A stretch of 17,762 nucleotides of DNA from Reyranella sp. (lineage in GTDB: Bacteria; Pseudomonadota; Alphaproteobacteria; Reyranellales; Reyranellaceae). Under the pieces are notes generated by a model, which was not told the DNA's origin, did no database searches, and was given only the letters and a program-made list of their open reading frames with translations. The DNA lies in NCBI GenBank assembly GCA_030681635.1, contig JAUXRT010000349.1:1-17762 (forward strand), read 5' to 3'. The position numbers and the translations under genes are program-made. Below are positions 7,554-13,304 of the stretch, piece by piece (the first letter of the stretch is position 1; each line of letters starts with the position of its first letter).

Positions 7554-8432
7554 ATGCTGATCGCCCAGATCACGGACTTCCATCTCTGCGCTCCTGGAGC
7601 TCTCGTTTACGAAGGCATCGACACGAACGGCCATTTGCGCGACACCGTGCGCCGGCTAAATGCCCTCTCGCCGCGCCCTGACCTTGTCCTCGGCACCGGA
7701 GACCTGGTGGATCATGGAACAGTCGAGGAATACCTTCACTTGAAGGAAATTCTCTCCGCTCTTGAGATTCCCATCTACCTGATCGTCGGCAATCACGACG
7801 ACCGTGGCCCCTTCCGCGAGGTCTTCGGCGACCAGCCGTATCTACGCGGTGTCTCCGGGAAGTTCCTGAACTACGCCTTTGACGCCGGTGGCGTGCGTCT
7901 CATTGGTTTCGACACCGCTGTGCACGGAGTATCCTACGGCGAGGCTTGCGAGGAGCGCGTTGCGTGGCTTGACGCGGAGCTCGCGCGGCACCCCGATCAG
8001 CCCACGATCATCTTCATGCATCATCCGCCGTTCGAGACCGGCATCTGGTGGATGGACGCGAGCCGCCTGCGCGGCAGCCACCGGCTGGCCGAAGTCGTGC
8101 AGCGCCATAGGCAGATTCGCCGCATCTGGTGCGGCCACCTCCACCGTTCGATCTTCTCGGAGTGGGCGGGCGTGCTGTGCAGCATCTCGCCGAGCACGGC
8201 ACATCACGTGTCGCTCGATATGGACGGCACTGCTTTCATGGAGATGCTGATGGAACCGCGGGCGTTCCACCTGCACAAGGTCGAGGCGGACGGTCGCGTC
8301 CTGACGCATACCGTCAACGTGGAGCTGCCGAACGAACGCTACCTGCCGGGCGACCGGATGGCCGGTGGCCTGGACGCGTTCCGCGCCCGCTATCAGGCGA
8401 TGTATGAGCAGATGTCGAGTGGCGCGCTATAG
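7554..8432 (+). CDS. GpdQ-like calcineurin-fold phosphodiesterase
   Basis: A 292-residue binuclear metallophosphoesterase. The predicted metal ligands D8, H10, D50, N80, H156, H195 and H197 fall at the same residue numbers as those known for GpdQ, the glycerophosphodiesterase of Enterobacter. The surrounding motifs are I-T-D-F-H, G-D-L-V, G-N-H-D-D, M-H-H-P-P and C-G-H-L-H. The related CpdA family cleaves cyclic AMP, but the length and context favour a GpdQ-type enzyme acting on small phosphodiesters. It has no signal peptide, so it should act in the cytoplasm on imported substrate. It is placed inside the transport operon between permease and ATPase genes. Confidence 0.9.
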   Translation: MLIAQITDFHLCAPGALVYEGIDTNGHLRDTVRRLNALSPRPDLVLGTGDLVDHGTVEEYLHLKEILSALEIPIYLIVGNHDDRGPFREVFGDQPYLRGVSGKFLNYAFDAGGVRLIGFDTAVHGVSYGEACEERVAWLDAELARHPDQPTIIFMHHPPFETGIWWMDASRLRGSHRLAEVVQRHRQIRRIWCGHLHRSIFSEWAGVLCSISPSTAHHVSLDMDGTAFMEMLMEPRAFHLHKVEADGRVLTHTVNVELPNERYLPGDRMAGGLDAFRARYQAMYEQMSSGAL

Positions 8433-8433
8433 C

Positions 8434-9579
8434 ATGCAGAGCCTCAGGGTCGACAATGTCCGCAAGAACTTCGGCACGACGAAAGTGCTGCGCGGCATCA
8501 GCCTCGACATATCGAAGACGGAGTTCGTCGCCCTGCTAGGTCCGTCTGGCTGCGGCAAGACGACGTTGCTGCGCATCATCGCCGGGTTGGAGCGGCAGGA
8601 TGCGGGCAGTGTCGATATCGCCGGCCGTTGTGTCGACGATCTTGGGCCTGCCGAACGCGATATCGCGCTCGTATTTCAGTCCTATGCTCTCTATCCCCAC
8701 CTTACCGTCGCGCAGAATATTGCAGTGCCGCTGGTCATGCGCCGCTTGAGTGCCGTGCAGCGCCTGCCAGGACTGTCGCGCCTGTCGGGATACGCGCGCA
8801 CTCAGCGGCGGGACATTGCCCGGGACGTTGCACAGATTGCCGAGTCGATGGAGATCGGCCACCTGCTCGACCGCAAGCCGGGTCAGCTTTCGGGCGGCCA
8901 GAAGCAGCGCGTGGCTGTGGCTCGTGCGCTGGTTCGCAAACCGTCCATCCTGCTGATGGACGAGCCGCTCTCGAACCTCGACGCCAAACTGCGAGTACAA
9001 ATGCGCCAGGAGATCGTTGGCATGCACCGACGCCACGGCGCAACGACCGTGTATGTGACGCACGATCAAACCGAAGCGATGACGATGGCCGATCGTATCG
9101 CCGTGATCCTGAACGGTGAACTACAGCAGATCGGCACGCCGGCGGAGATATACAAGCAACCTGCGTCGATCGACGTTGCCGAGTTCGTTGGCAGTCCAAA
9201 GATCAATATCCTGCCCTGCACCTTGAATACGCATGGATTGACGCTGCTCGGAACCGCGCATGCCGGAACAGCGGGCCTTGCAGGGGCATCGGCCGCATTC
9301 ATCGGCATACGCCCGGAACATGTGACGGTCGATGTGGAGGGCGAGGGGCCAACCGTCCGATGCAAGATCGCCAGCCTTGAGTATCTGGGTTCAGAAGCGT
9401 TGATCCAAGCGCGCGTTGGCGATAGCGGCGAGGAGATATGCCTGAGAACCGATATCGATGTCTTTGAGCGTGCGAAACAAAGCGACACCCTGAAGGTGCG
9501 ATTTTCGGCCCGCAACATGCTCCTGTTTGGTCAGGATCGAAGGCGTATCGATTGGAGCGCCGCGCAAGGAACCGCCTGA
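8434..9579 (+). CDS. ABC transporter ATP-binding protein (MalK/UgpC type)
   Basis: A 381-residue ATPase energising the two permeases. It shows Walker A G36-PSGCGKTT, Q-loop Q82, signature L152-SGGQ, Walker B ending in D176-E177, and H-loop H210. A C-terminal TOBE-type domain (about residues 235-375) includes the I-G-I-R-P-E-H motif typical of the MalK/UgpC group. The start at 8434 lies one base after the phosphodiesterase stop; an upstream in-frame ATG at 8365 would overlap that gene and does not fit the family. The helical subdomain carries a basic insertion at about residues 104-126 compared with MalK. The next gene begins three bases after its stop. Confidence 0.93.
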   Translation: MQSLRVDNVRKNFGTTKVLRGISLDISKTEFVALLGPSGCGKTTLLRIIAGLERQDAGSVDIAGRCVDDLGPAERDIALVFQSYALYPHLTVAQNIAVPLVMRRLSAVQRLPGLSRLSGYARTQRRDIARDVAQIAESMEIGHLLDRKPGQLSGGQKQRVAVARALVRKPSILLMDEPLSNLDAKLRVQMRQEIVGMHRRHGATTVYVTHDQTEAMTMADRIAVILNGELQQIGTPAEIYKQPASIDVAEFVGSPKINILPCTLNTHGLTLLGTAHAGTAGLAGASAAFIGIRPEHVTVDVEGEGPTVRCKIASLEYLGSEALIQARVGDSGEEICLRTDIDVFERAKQSDTLKVRFSARNMLLFGQDRRRIDWSAAQGTA

Positions 9580-9582
9580 CCA

Positions 9583-10137
9583 ATGCAAGTGGAACTCGAT
9601 CGGACAAGTATCCCGGCGATCCCCGGCGCCCATATCGCGATCCTTCAGGCAAAGTGGTATCGCACTTACGTCGACCGGATGGTTTCCATGTGCCGCGGTC
9701 TTCTGGACAAGGCTGGCGCCGACGAGCCTGAACACCACATTTTGCCGGGTTCCTTGGAGTTACCGCTTGCCGCGCGTGCGCTGATTCGTGATCGAGCGAG
9801 AAGCAAGCCGTTCGACGCAGTCATTTGCTTTGGCGCCATCATGAAAGGCGACACCTATCACTTTGAGATGATCTCGAACGAATGTATCCGTGGCTTGGGT
9901 GAGGTGATGCTCTCCGAGGACGTGCCGATTATCGTCGAGGTGATTCCCGTGACCGACTTCGAGCAACTGGCCGCGCGCAGCCGGGATGATCGCTTCAACA
10001 AAGGCGTCGAGGCCGCGCTGGCGGCAGCTGAAATCATTGAGTGGCGCCGTCGAACGATGGGGATCGCCAACCATCCTGTGCCACGGACTGCGGATGCCGC
10101 TGAGCCACATCGCCGCGACCGCGGCGCTGCCGGGTGA
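9583..10137 (+). CDS. ribH: 6,7-dimethyl-8-ribityllumazine synthase-like protein with chimeric C-terminus
   Basis: Lumazine synthase condenses 5-amino-6-ribitylamino-uracil with 3,4-dihydroxy-2-butanone 4-phosphate in riboflavin synthesis. The 184-residue protein keeps the family's key features: W25 in Q-A-K-W, the P-G-S-L-E-L-P motif near 55-61, G-A-I-M-K-G-D-T-Y-H-F with presumed base H93, R132, and K140 in F-N-K-G-V-E-A-A. An aromatic Trp and an A-K-W start resemble the RibH2 type of rhizobia and Brucella. It begins three bases after the ATPase gene, so it is in the transport operon, an unusual place for it. The domain should end near residue 160. The last 19 or so residues are read out of frame from a histidine-kinase fragment, so the natural stop was probably lost. 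Confidence 0.85.
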   Translation: MQVELDRTSIPAIPGAHIAILQAKWYRTYVDRMVSMCRGLLDKAGADEPEHHILPGSLELPLAARALIRDRARSKPFDAVICFGAIMKGDTYHFEMISNECIRGLGEVMLSEDVPIIVEVIPVTDFEQLAARSRDDRFNKGVEAALAAAEIIEWRRRTMGIANHPVPRTADAAEPHRRDRGAAG

Positions 10138-10228
10138 CAAGGCCGATCCCAGAGCCCGCGACTCGCTGAAACAGGAAGTGGCCGAACTCGACCAGCTCAT
10201 CGAACAGATCCTGCTGGCGAGCCGCTGA
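10079..10228 (+). pseudogene. Histidine kinase fragment (DHp region)
   Basis: Fifty codons in the +1 frame relative to ribH align without gaps to the kinase at 973-2226. C-H-G-L-R-M-P-L-S-H-I-A corresponds to S-H-E-L-R-T-P-L-A-R-I-A, and D-S-L-K-Q-E-V-A-E-L-D-Q-L-I-E-Q-I-L-L-A continues the match. At DNA level the first half is clearly divergent. The last 66 bases (about 10159-10224) differ from the kinase at only two positions. The fragment has no start, no sensor and no ATPase domain, and stops at TGA immediately after L-L-A-S-R, so it cannot be a functional kinase. The phosphoacceptor histidine is present, but the following glutamate is glycine. Confidence 0.85.
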
Positions 10229-10434
10229 GCGGCGACCTGTTGGACTGGGCAGAGATTGTCTTTGTCATGGAACGATCGCAGCGGACCAGAATCGGCTCTC
10301 GATTCCGTGCCCACCTGAACGGCAAGCGGATCGTCTGTCTCGACATCGCCGACACGTACAAATTCATGGAGCCGACGCTGGGGCGCCTGCTCGAGGCCAA
10401 GGTCGGTCCCCATCTCCGCTCCCGCGGAGGCTGA
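10225..10434 (+). pseudogene. C-terminal fragment of a low-molecular-weight tyrosine-phosphatase-like protein
   Basis: From about 10225, a frame different from that of the kinase fragment reads LLDWAEIVFVME, then R-F-R-A-H-L, K-R-I-V-C-L-D-I and the acidic Y-K-F-M-E-P segment. This closely resembles the C-terminal half of the roughly 110-residue LMW protein tyrosine phosphatase family proteins seen in many proteobacteria (E-W-A-D-I-I-F-V-M-E ... C-L-D-I-P-D-D-Y). The N-terminal half with the C-x5-R-S catalytic loop is missing, replaced by the kinase fragment. A TTG at 10240 is the only start-like codon with a suitable position. I read it as a truncated remnant; the family assignment is from memory of its motifs. 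Confidence 0.7.
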
Positions 10435-10647
10435 ACACCGGTGGCAGTCTAAGCCCCCTTCGCTCACGAACGCGGTCATCTTCTTCCGAATCGATGGCCC
10501 TCAGTTTCGGCCTTCAGCTTCCCTGCACTCAGAAAGAGTCATGCGACTGCAACTGCTGCCAGCCACGCAATCTGTACATGGCCGCAAGGCAGGCAGTGTC
10601 AGGGCGCTTGCGCACCATCCTGCTCATATGGTCGCTCAAATGCAGGA

Positions 10648-10690
10648 GGGAGAGCTTCTCCGACTACCGGACGTCCGGTATCGCTCTCCC
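10648..10690. repeat. Nested palindrome
   Basis: GGGAGAGC (10648-10655) and GCTCTCCC (10683-10690) form a perfect outer stem. Between them lies the perfect 14-base palindrome ACCGGACGTCCGGT (10666-10679). There is no T-tract on either side, so it is not a typical intrinsic terminator. It lies in the 274-base stretch 10435-10708, in which I see no convincing gene, and just beyond the 3' end of the peroxiredoxin-like gene. It could be a transcript-end structure, a protein-binding site or a remnant of a mobile element. Confidence 0.6.
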
Positions 10691-10708
10691 TTCTGCTGCG
10701 TCGCACGC

Positions 10709-11125
10709 TTAAGCGCTTCGCTTCAGCGTCTCCACCCAAGGCAACAGCTTTGTAGGCATCCTCGTCGTATTGACTCTCGTCGAATACAAGACTTTGCCGT
10801 CAGACACAGCAACAGCCGCGCGCGCTGCACGCCCGGCTTTGCCGTCATAGAATCCGAACTTCTTGGAAAGAGTGGCCGCTCTGTCGCTGACCAATGGGAA
10901 TGACAAATTCAATTCCTTGGAAAGCCGCAACAGCTTTTCCGGAACCTCAACGCAGACACCCATTACGCTTACGTTTTGACGCCTGTAGTTCGCATGCATC
11001 GACTCAACCTGAGCCAGTCGGCGCCGTCAAAATTCGGAGTCTGTTCCATCAAAGAAGAGCAGAAGCGCATCCCCGCCCTTCAGTTGCTTGTTCGCTGCAG
11101 CTTCATCGATCGTTCGCCTGGCCAT
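10709..11125 (-). CDS. Peroxiredoxin-like protein, candidate selenoprotein (in-frame TGA at the catalytic position)
   Basis: One frame of 138 codons runs from an ATG at 11125, preceded by GGAGG seven bases away, to a stop at 10709. It is interrupted only by TGA at 11029-11027, codon 33. Around it the protein reads FFDGTDSEF-U-RRRLAQ. Aligned to the peroxiredoxin core F-Y-P-x3-T-x2-C, codon 33 falls exactly on the peroxidatic cysteine, with S30 as the T/S of T-x-x-C, though the proline is Asp26. Downstream the fold continues: V-S-V-M-G-V-C-V-E (with Cys58 the only cysteine), SFPLVSD, and R102 in the place of the conserved Arg before the A-V-A-V-S-D-G-K-V strand. It lacks the usual N-terminal G-x-x-A-P-x-F segment. 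A hairpin just after the TGA resembles a bacterial SECIS. The alternative is a TGC/TGT-to-TGA nonsense mutation. Confidence 0.6.
11000..11029 (-). promoter_or_regulatory. SECIS-like hairpin directly after the in-frame UGA
   Basis: Reading the minus strand, the UGA (11029-11027) is followed ten bases later by UGGCUCAGGUUGAGUCG (11016-11000). This can form a seven-pair stem (two or three G-U pairs) closed by a GGU loop. In the E. coli fdhF SECIS the upper stem also begins about 11 bases after the UGA and displays GGU in its loop. There GGU occupies bases 19-21 after the UGA; here it occupies bases 18-20. An alternative pairing of CGACU with AGUCG shares part of the same stem. The three-base loop is tighter than in E. 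coli, and no bulged U is evident. Confidence 0.5.
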
Positions 11126-11168
11126 AACTGATCCTCCCTCTCGGTTGCACGAATAGTGTTTCTACATT

Positions 11169-11447
11169 CTACCACGACCAGGCCAAATAGACACCCACCG
11201 GCGGCAGGTCCCAGCCCGCCGTGACCGGCAGTGCAAAGGTAAGCGTCGGCGATGTCGGGGCTGGCGAGGCCGCGTATTCGACGCCGGTGAAGTCGGCGGC
11301 GAGCTCAGGATCGTCCGGCAGGCAGCCCTGCGCCAGCCAGTCCTTCACGCTGCCCCAGATCCCGGCGCGCTTGTTGGCATAGCGCGGCTTGGCGCCGGTC
11401 TCGTCGACGAACACGGCGGCCGTTTTTCCAGCAGAAACCCGCTGAAC
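11169..11447 (-). pseudogene. Decayed phage terminase large subunit remnant
   Basis: The minus strand reads A-V-F-V-D-E-T-G, then Y-A-N-K-R-A-G-I-W-G-S-V-K-D-W-L, L-P-D-D-P-E-L-A-A-D-F-T-G-V-E-Y, and L-T-F-A-L-P-V. These are the ordered landmarks of the nuclease half of phage terminase large subunits: F-V-D-x-T-G, Y-A-N-K-R-A-E-M-W, D-D-P-E-L, E-Y and A-L-T-F-A. The spacing is wrong in two places. About twenty residues are missing between the F-V-D-x-T-G strand and Y-A-N-K-R-A, and about twenty-five between E-Y and L-T-F-A. The ATPase half is absent. It is therefore a doubly deleted fragment and evidence of a former prophage here. Confidence 0.7.
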
Positions 11448-11469
11448 TTGCAGCTTTCTGTTTGGTGCC

Positions 11470-11508
11470 AAAGAAATGCCCGCCTGCACTTGGGGAAGGC
11501 AGGCGGGC
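11470..11508 (-). terminator. Intrinsic terminator, minus strand
   Basis: GCCCGCCTGC (11478-11487) and GCAGGCGGGC (11499-11508) form a perfect ten-base-pair stem with an eleven-base loop. On the minus strand the stem is followed by ATTTCTTT, a T-rich tract as expected for a rho-independent terminator. On the plus strand no T-tract follows. No convincing gene ends just upstream on the minus strand, so it is an orphan. Confidence 0.75.
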
Positions 11509-11589
11509 GACCTCTGGGTATAGGGAGGTTAGCGTGCCACTTGGGGTCGCGGCACACGAAGATTGTGCCGGAAGGAGCGCGGCAGGGGT

Positions 11590-11665
11590 TGTGACCAGCT
11601 TGTGACGCTGGCCTGTGACGCTGGCCTGTGACCCTGGCCTGTGACCCTGGCCTGTGACCGGGCTC
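11590..11665. repeat. 13-bp tandem repeats (TGTGACSCTGGCC)
   Basis: Four consecutive copies start at 11601, 11614, 11627 and 11640. The first two read TGTGACGCTGGCC and the next two TGTGACCCTGGCC. A diverged fifth copy begins at 11653 and a partial relative (TGTGACCAGCT) precedes the array at 11590. The array lies just upstream of the small membrane-protein gene. The last TGTGAC (11653-11658) stands 18 bases before a TATGCT (11677-11682), which could be a promoter. The array is far too short in unit and spacing to be a CRISPR. Confidence 0.8.
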
Positions 11666-11706
11666 CGGCGGGCTGTTATGCTGACCGGCAGCGGAGAACC
11701 CCAGCG

Positions 11707-11937
11707 ATGTCGACCCTGATCTGGATGATCCTTGCCCTGCTCGGGATCCTTCTTGCTTGGGAAGGCGCCGCGAGGGTGCGGCGCTGGCGGGCCGGTCCCT
11801 CCGGCGACAGGCCCGCCGACAGCGGCGATCACTACGCGCCCGAGGCGGAACAGCGGCGGCAACTCGATGCCGCCGCGAGCTCGGCCGACCATGCCTCTGC
11901 CGTCGGCCTGAGGGCCCGCAACGCGCCTCGACGCTGA
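11707..11937 (+). CDS. Small single-span membrane protein of unknown function
   Basis: A 76-residue protein with one hydrophobic segment at about residues 4-20 (LIWMILALLGILLAW) and then a basic, Ala/Arg/Asp-rich hydrophilic tail. The start at 11707 is chosen over an upstream GTG at 11641 because the latter would translate the tandem repeats and because GGAG lies about a dozen bases before 11707. By the positive-inside rule the basic tail would face the cytoplasm. I do not recognise a family. No partner gene is evident. Confidence 0.6.
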   Translation: MSTLIWMILALLGILLAWEGAARVRRWRAGPSGDRPADSGDHYAPEAEQRRQLDAAASSADHASAVGLRARNAPRR

Positions 11938-12032
11938 TTCCGGGCATAATGGCAGGGCGGGCGTCAGGGTGGCCTAGGGCCGGAGGGGGTCTTATGGTGC
12001 GGTGAACGATCGTTTACCGAAGGAAACGCGCC

Positions 12033-13304
12033 ATGGACTTCACCATTCCCGCCGACATTGCAGCCTATATCGCCGAACTCGACGCCTTCATCGAGCGCGA
12101 GATCCGGCCGCTGGAGCAGCAGGACGACAATATTCGCTTCTTTGACCACAGGCGCGAGCATGCGCGCACCGACTGGGACAACGACGGCCAGCCGCGCCAC
12201 GAATGGGAAGAGCTTTTGGCCGAGATGAAGCGCCGCGCCGACAAGGCCGGGCACCTGCGCTTCGGGCTGCCCAAGGCGCTGGGCGGCAAGGACGGCTCCA
12301 ACCTCGCCATGGCGCTGATCCGCGAGCATCTGGCGCACAAGGGGCTGGGGCTGCACAACGATTTGCAGAACGAGAGCTCGATCGTCGGCAATTTTCCTGT
12401 CGCCCTGCTGCTGCATCGCTTCGGCACGCAGGAACAGAAAGACCGCTACATCGAGGGCATGTTCCGCGGCACCGAGCGCATCGGCTTCGGCCTCACCGAG
12501 CCGCTGCACGGCTCCGACGCCACGTTCATGGAAACGACGGCGGTCAAGAAGGGCGCGGACTGGGTGATCAACGGCATGAAGCGGTTCAACACCGGCATGC
12601 ACACGGCCACGGTCGACCTGGTGTTTGCCCGCACCTCGGGCAAGGTCGGCGAGCCGCGCGGCATCTCGGCGTTCCTGGTGCCGGTGAAGACGCCGGGCTT
12701 CAAGATCGAATACATGTGGTGGACCTTCAACATGCCCTCGGACCATGCCGAGGTGTCGCTCACCGGCGTGACGGTGCCGGGCTCGACCATGCTGGGCGAG
12801 GAAGGCCGTGGCCTCGACGTGGCGCAGACCTTCGTGCACGAGAACCGCATCCGCCAGGCCGCGTCGAGCCTGGGGGCGGCGCAATACTGCATCGACATGT
12901 CGGTGGCCTACGCCAAGAACCGCAAGGTGTTCGGCAAGGCGCTGGCGACCAACCAGGCGATCCAGTTTCCGTTGGCCGAGCTGCACACCGAGGCGGAGAT
13001 GACGCGCGGCCTGGTGCGCAAGACGGCGTGGCACTTGGACCGCGAGCACCATATGAGCGTCAGCGAATGGGTGGCGATGTCGAACTACCGCGCCAACCGC
13101 CTGGTGTGCGACGCCGCCGACCGCGCCATGCAGGTGCATGGCGGCATCGGCTATTCGCGCCACACACCGTTCGAGCACATCTACCGCCACCATAGGCGCT
13201 ACCGCATCACCGAGGGTTCGGAAGAGATCCAGATCCGGAGAGTCGCCGGCACGCTGTTCGGCTTCTGGGGCGCGCAGAAGGCGTCGACGGCACCGAAGAC
13301 GTGA
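12033..13304 (+). CDS. Acyl-CoA dehydrogenase
   Basis: A 423-residue flavoprotein of the acyl-CoA dehydrogenase family, which introduces an alpha,beta double bond into an acyl-CoA and passes electrons to ETF. An AAGGAAA ribosome-binding site precedes the ATG. The N-terminal helical domain is followed by the G-F-G-L-T-E-P-x-x-G-S-D motif that contacts FAD and substrate, a central beta domain, and the C-terminal helices. The motif I-T-E-G-S-E-E-I-Q places E394 where the catalytic glutamate lies in medium-chain enzymes. The histidine-rich Y-R-H-H-R-R-Y-R segment just before it is a noticeable local feature. Chain specificity cannot be told. Its stop overlaps the GTG start of the next gene, so the two are coupled. 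Confidence 0.93.
   Translation: MDFTIPADIAAYIAELDAFIEREIRPLEQQDDNIRFFDHRREHARTDWDNDGQPRHEWEELLAEMKRRADKAGHLRFGLPKALGGKDGSNLAMALIREHLAHKGLGLHNDLQNESSIVGNFPVALLLHRFGTQEQKDRYIEGMFRGTERIGFGLTEPLHGSDATFMETTAVKKGADWVINGMKRFNTGMHTATVDLVFARTSGKVGEPRGISAFLVPVKTPGFKIEYMWWTFNMPSDHAEVSLTGVTVPGSTMLGEEGRGLDVAQTFVHENRIRQAASSLGAAQYCIDMSVAYAKNRKVFGKALATNQAIQFPLAELHTEAEMTRGLVRKTAWHLDREHHMSVSEWVAMSNYRANRLVCDAADRAMQVHGGIGYSRHTPFEHIYRHHRRYRITEGSEEIQIRRVAGTLFGFWGAQKASTAPKT

Noticed and set aside
10494..10712. Plus-strand ORF of 72 codons with several cysteines (C-D-C-N-C-C)
   Set aside because: No ribosome-binding site, runs through the nested palindrome and into the 3' end of the peroxiredoxin-like gene; no family resemblance.
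10541..10903. Plus-strand ORF antisense to the peroxiredoxin-like gene
   Set aside because: Arg/His/Ser-rich shadow without motifs; the minus strand has a clear ribosome-binding site and redoxin fold pattern.
11590..11665. CRISPR array
   Set aside because: Units are 13 bases, directly abutting with no spacers, and no cas genes are nearby.
11305..11947. Two overlapping minus-strand ORFs reading through the 13-bp repeats
   Set aside because: Their repeated G-H-R-P-G-S-Q peptides simply translate the tandem repeat; no domain, and they cross the terminator stem.
11964..13193. Long open frame antisense to the acyl-CoA dehydrogenase
   Set aside because: Compositional shadow of the GC-rich sense gene, with His/Arg/Gln-rich repetitive product.
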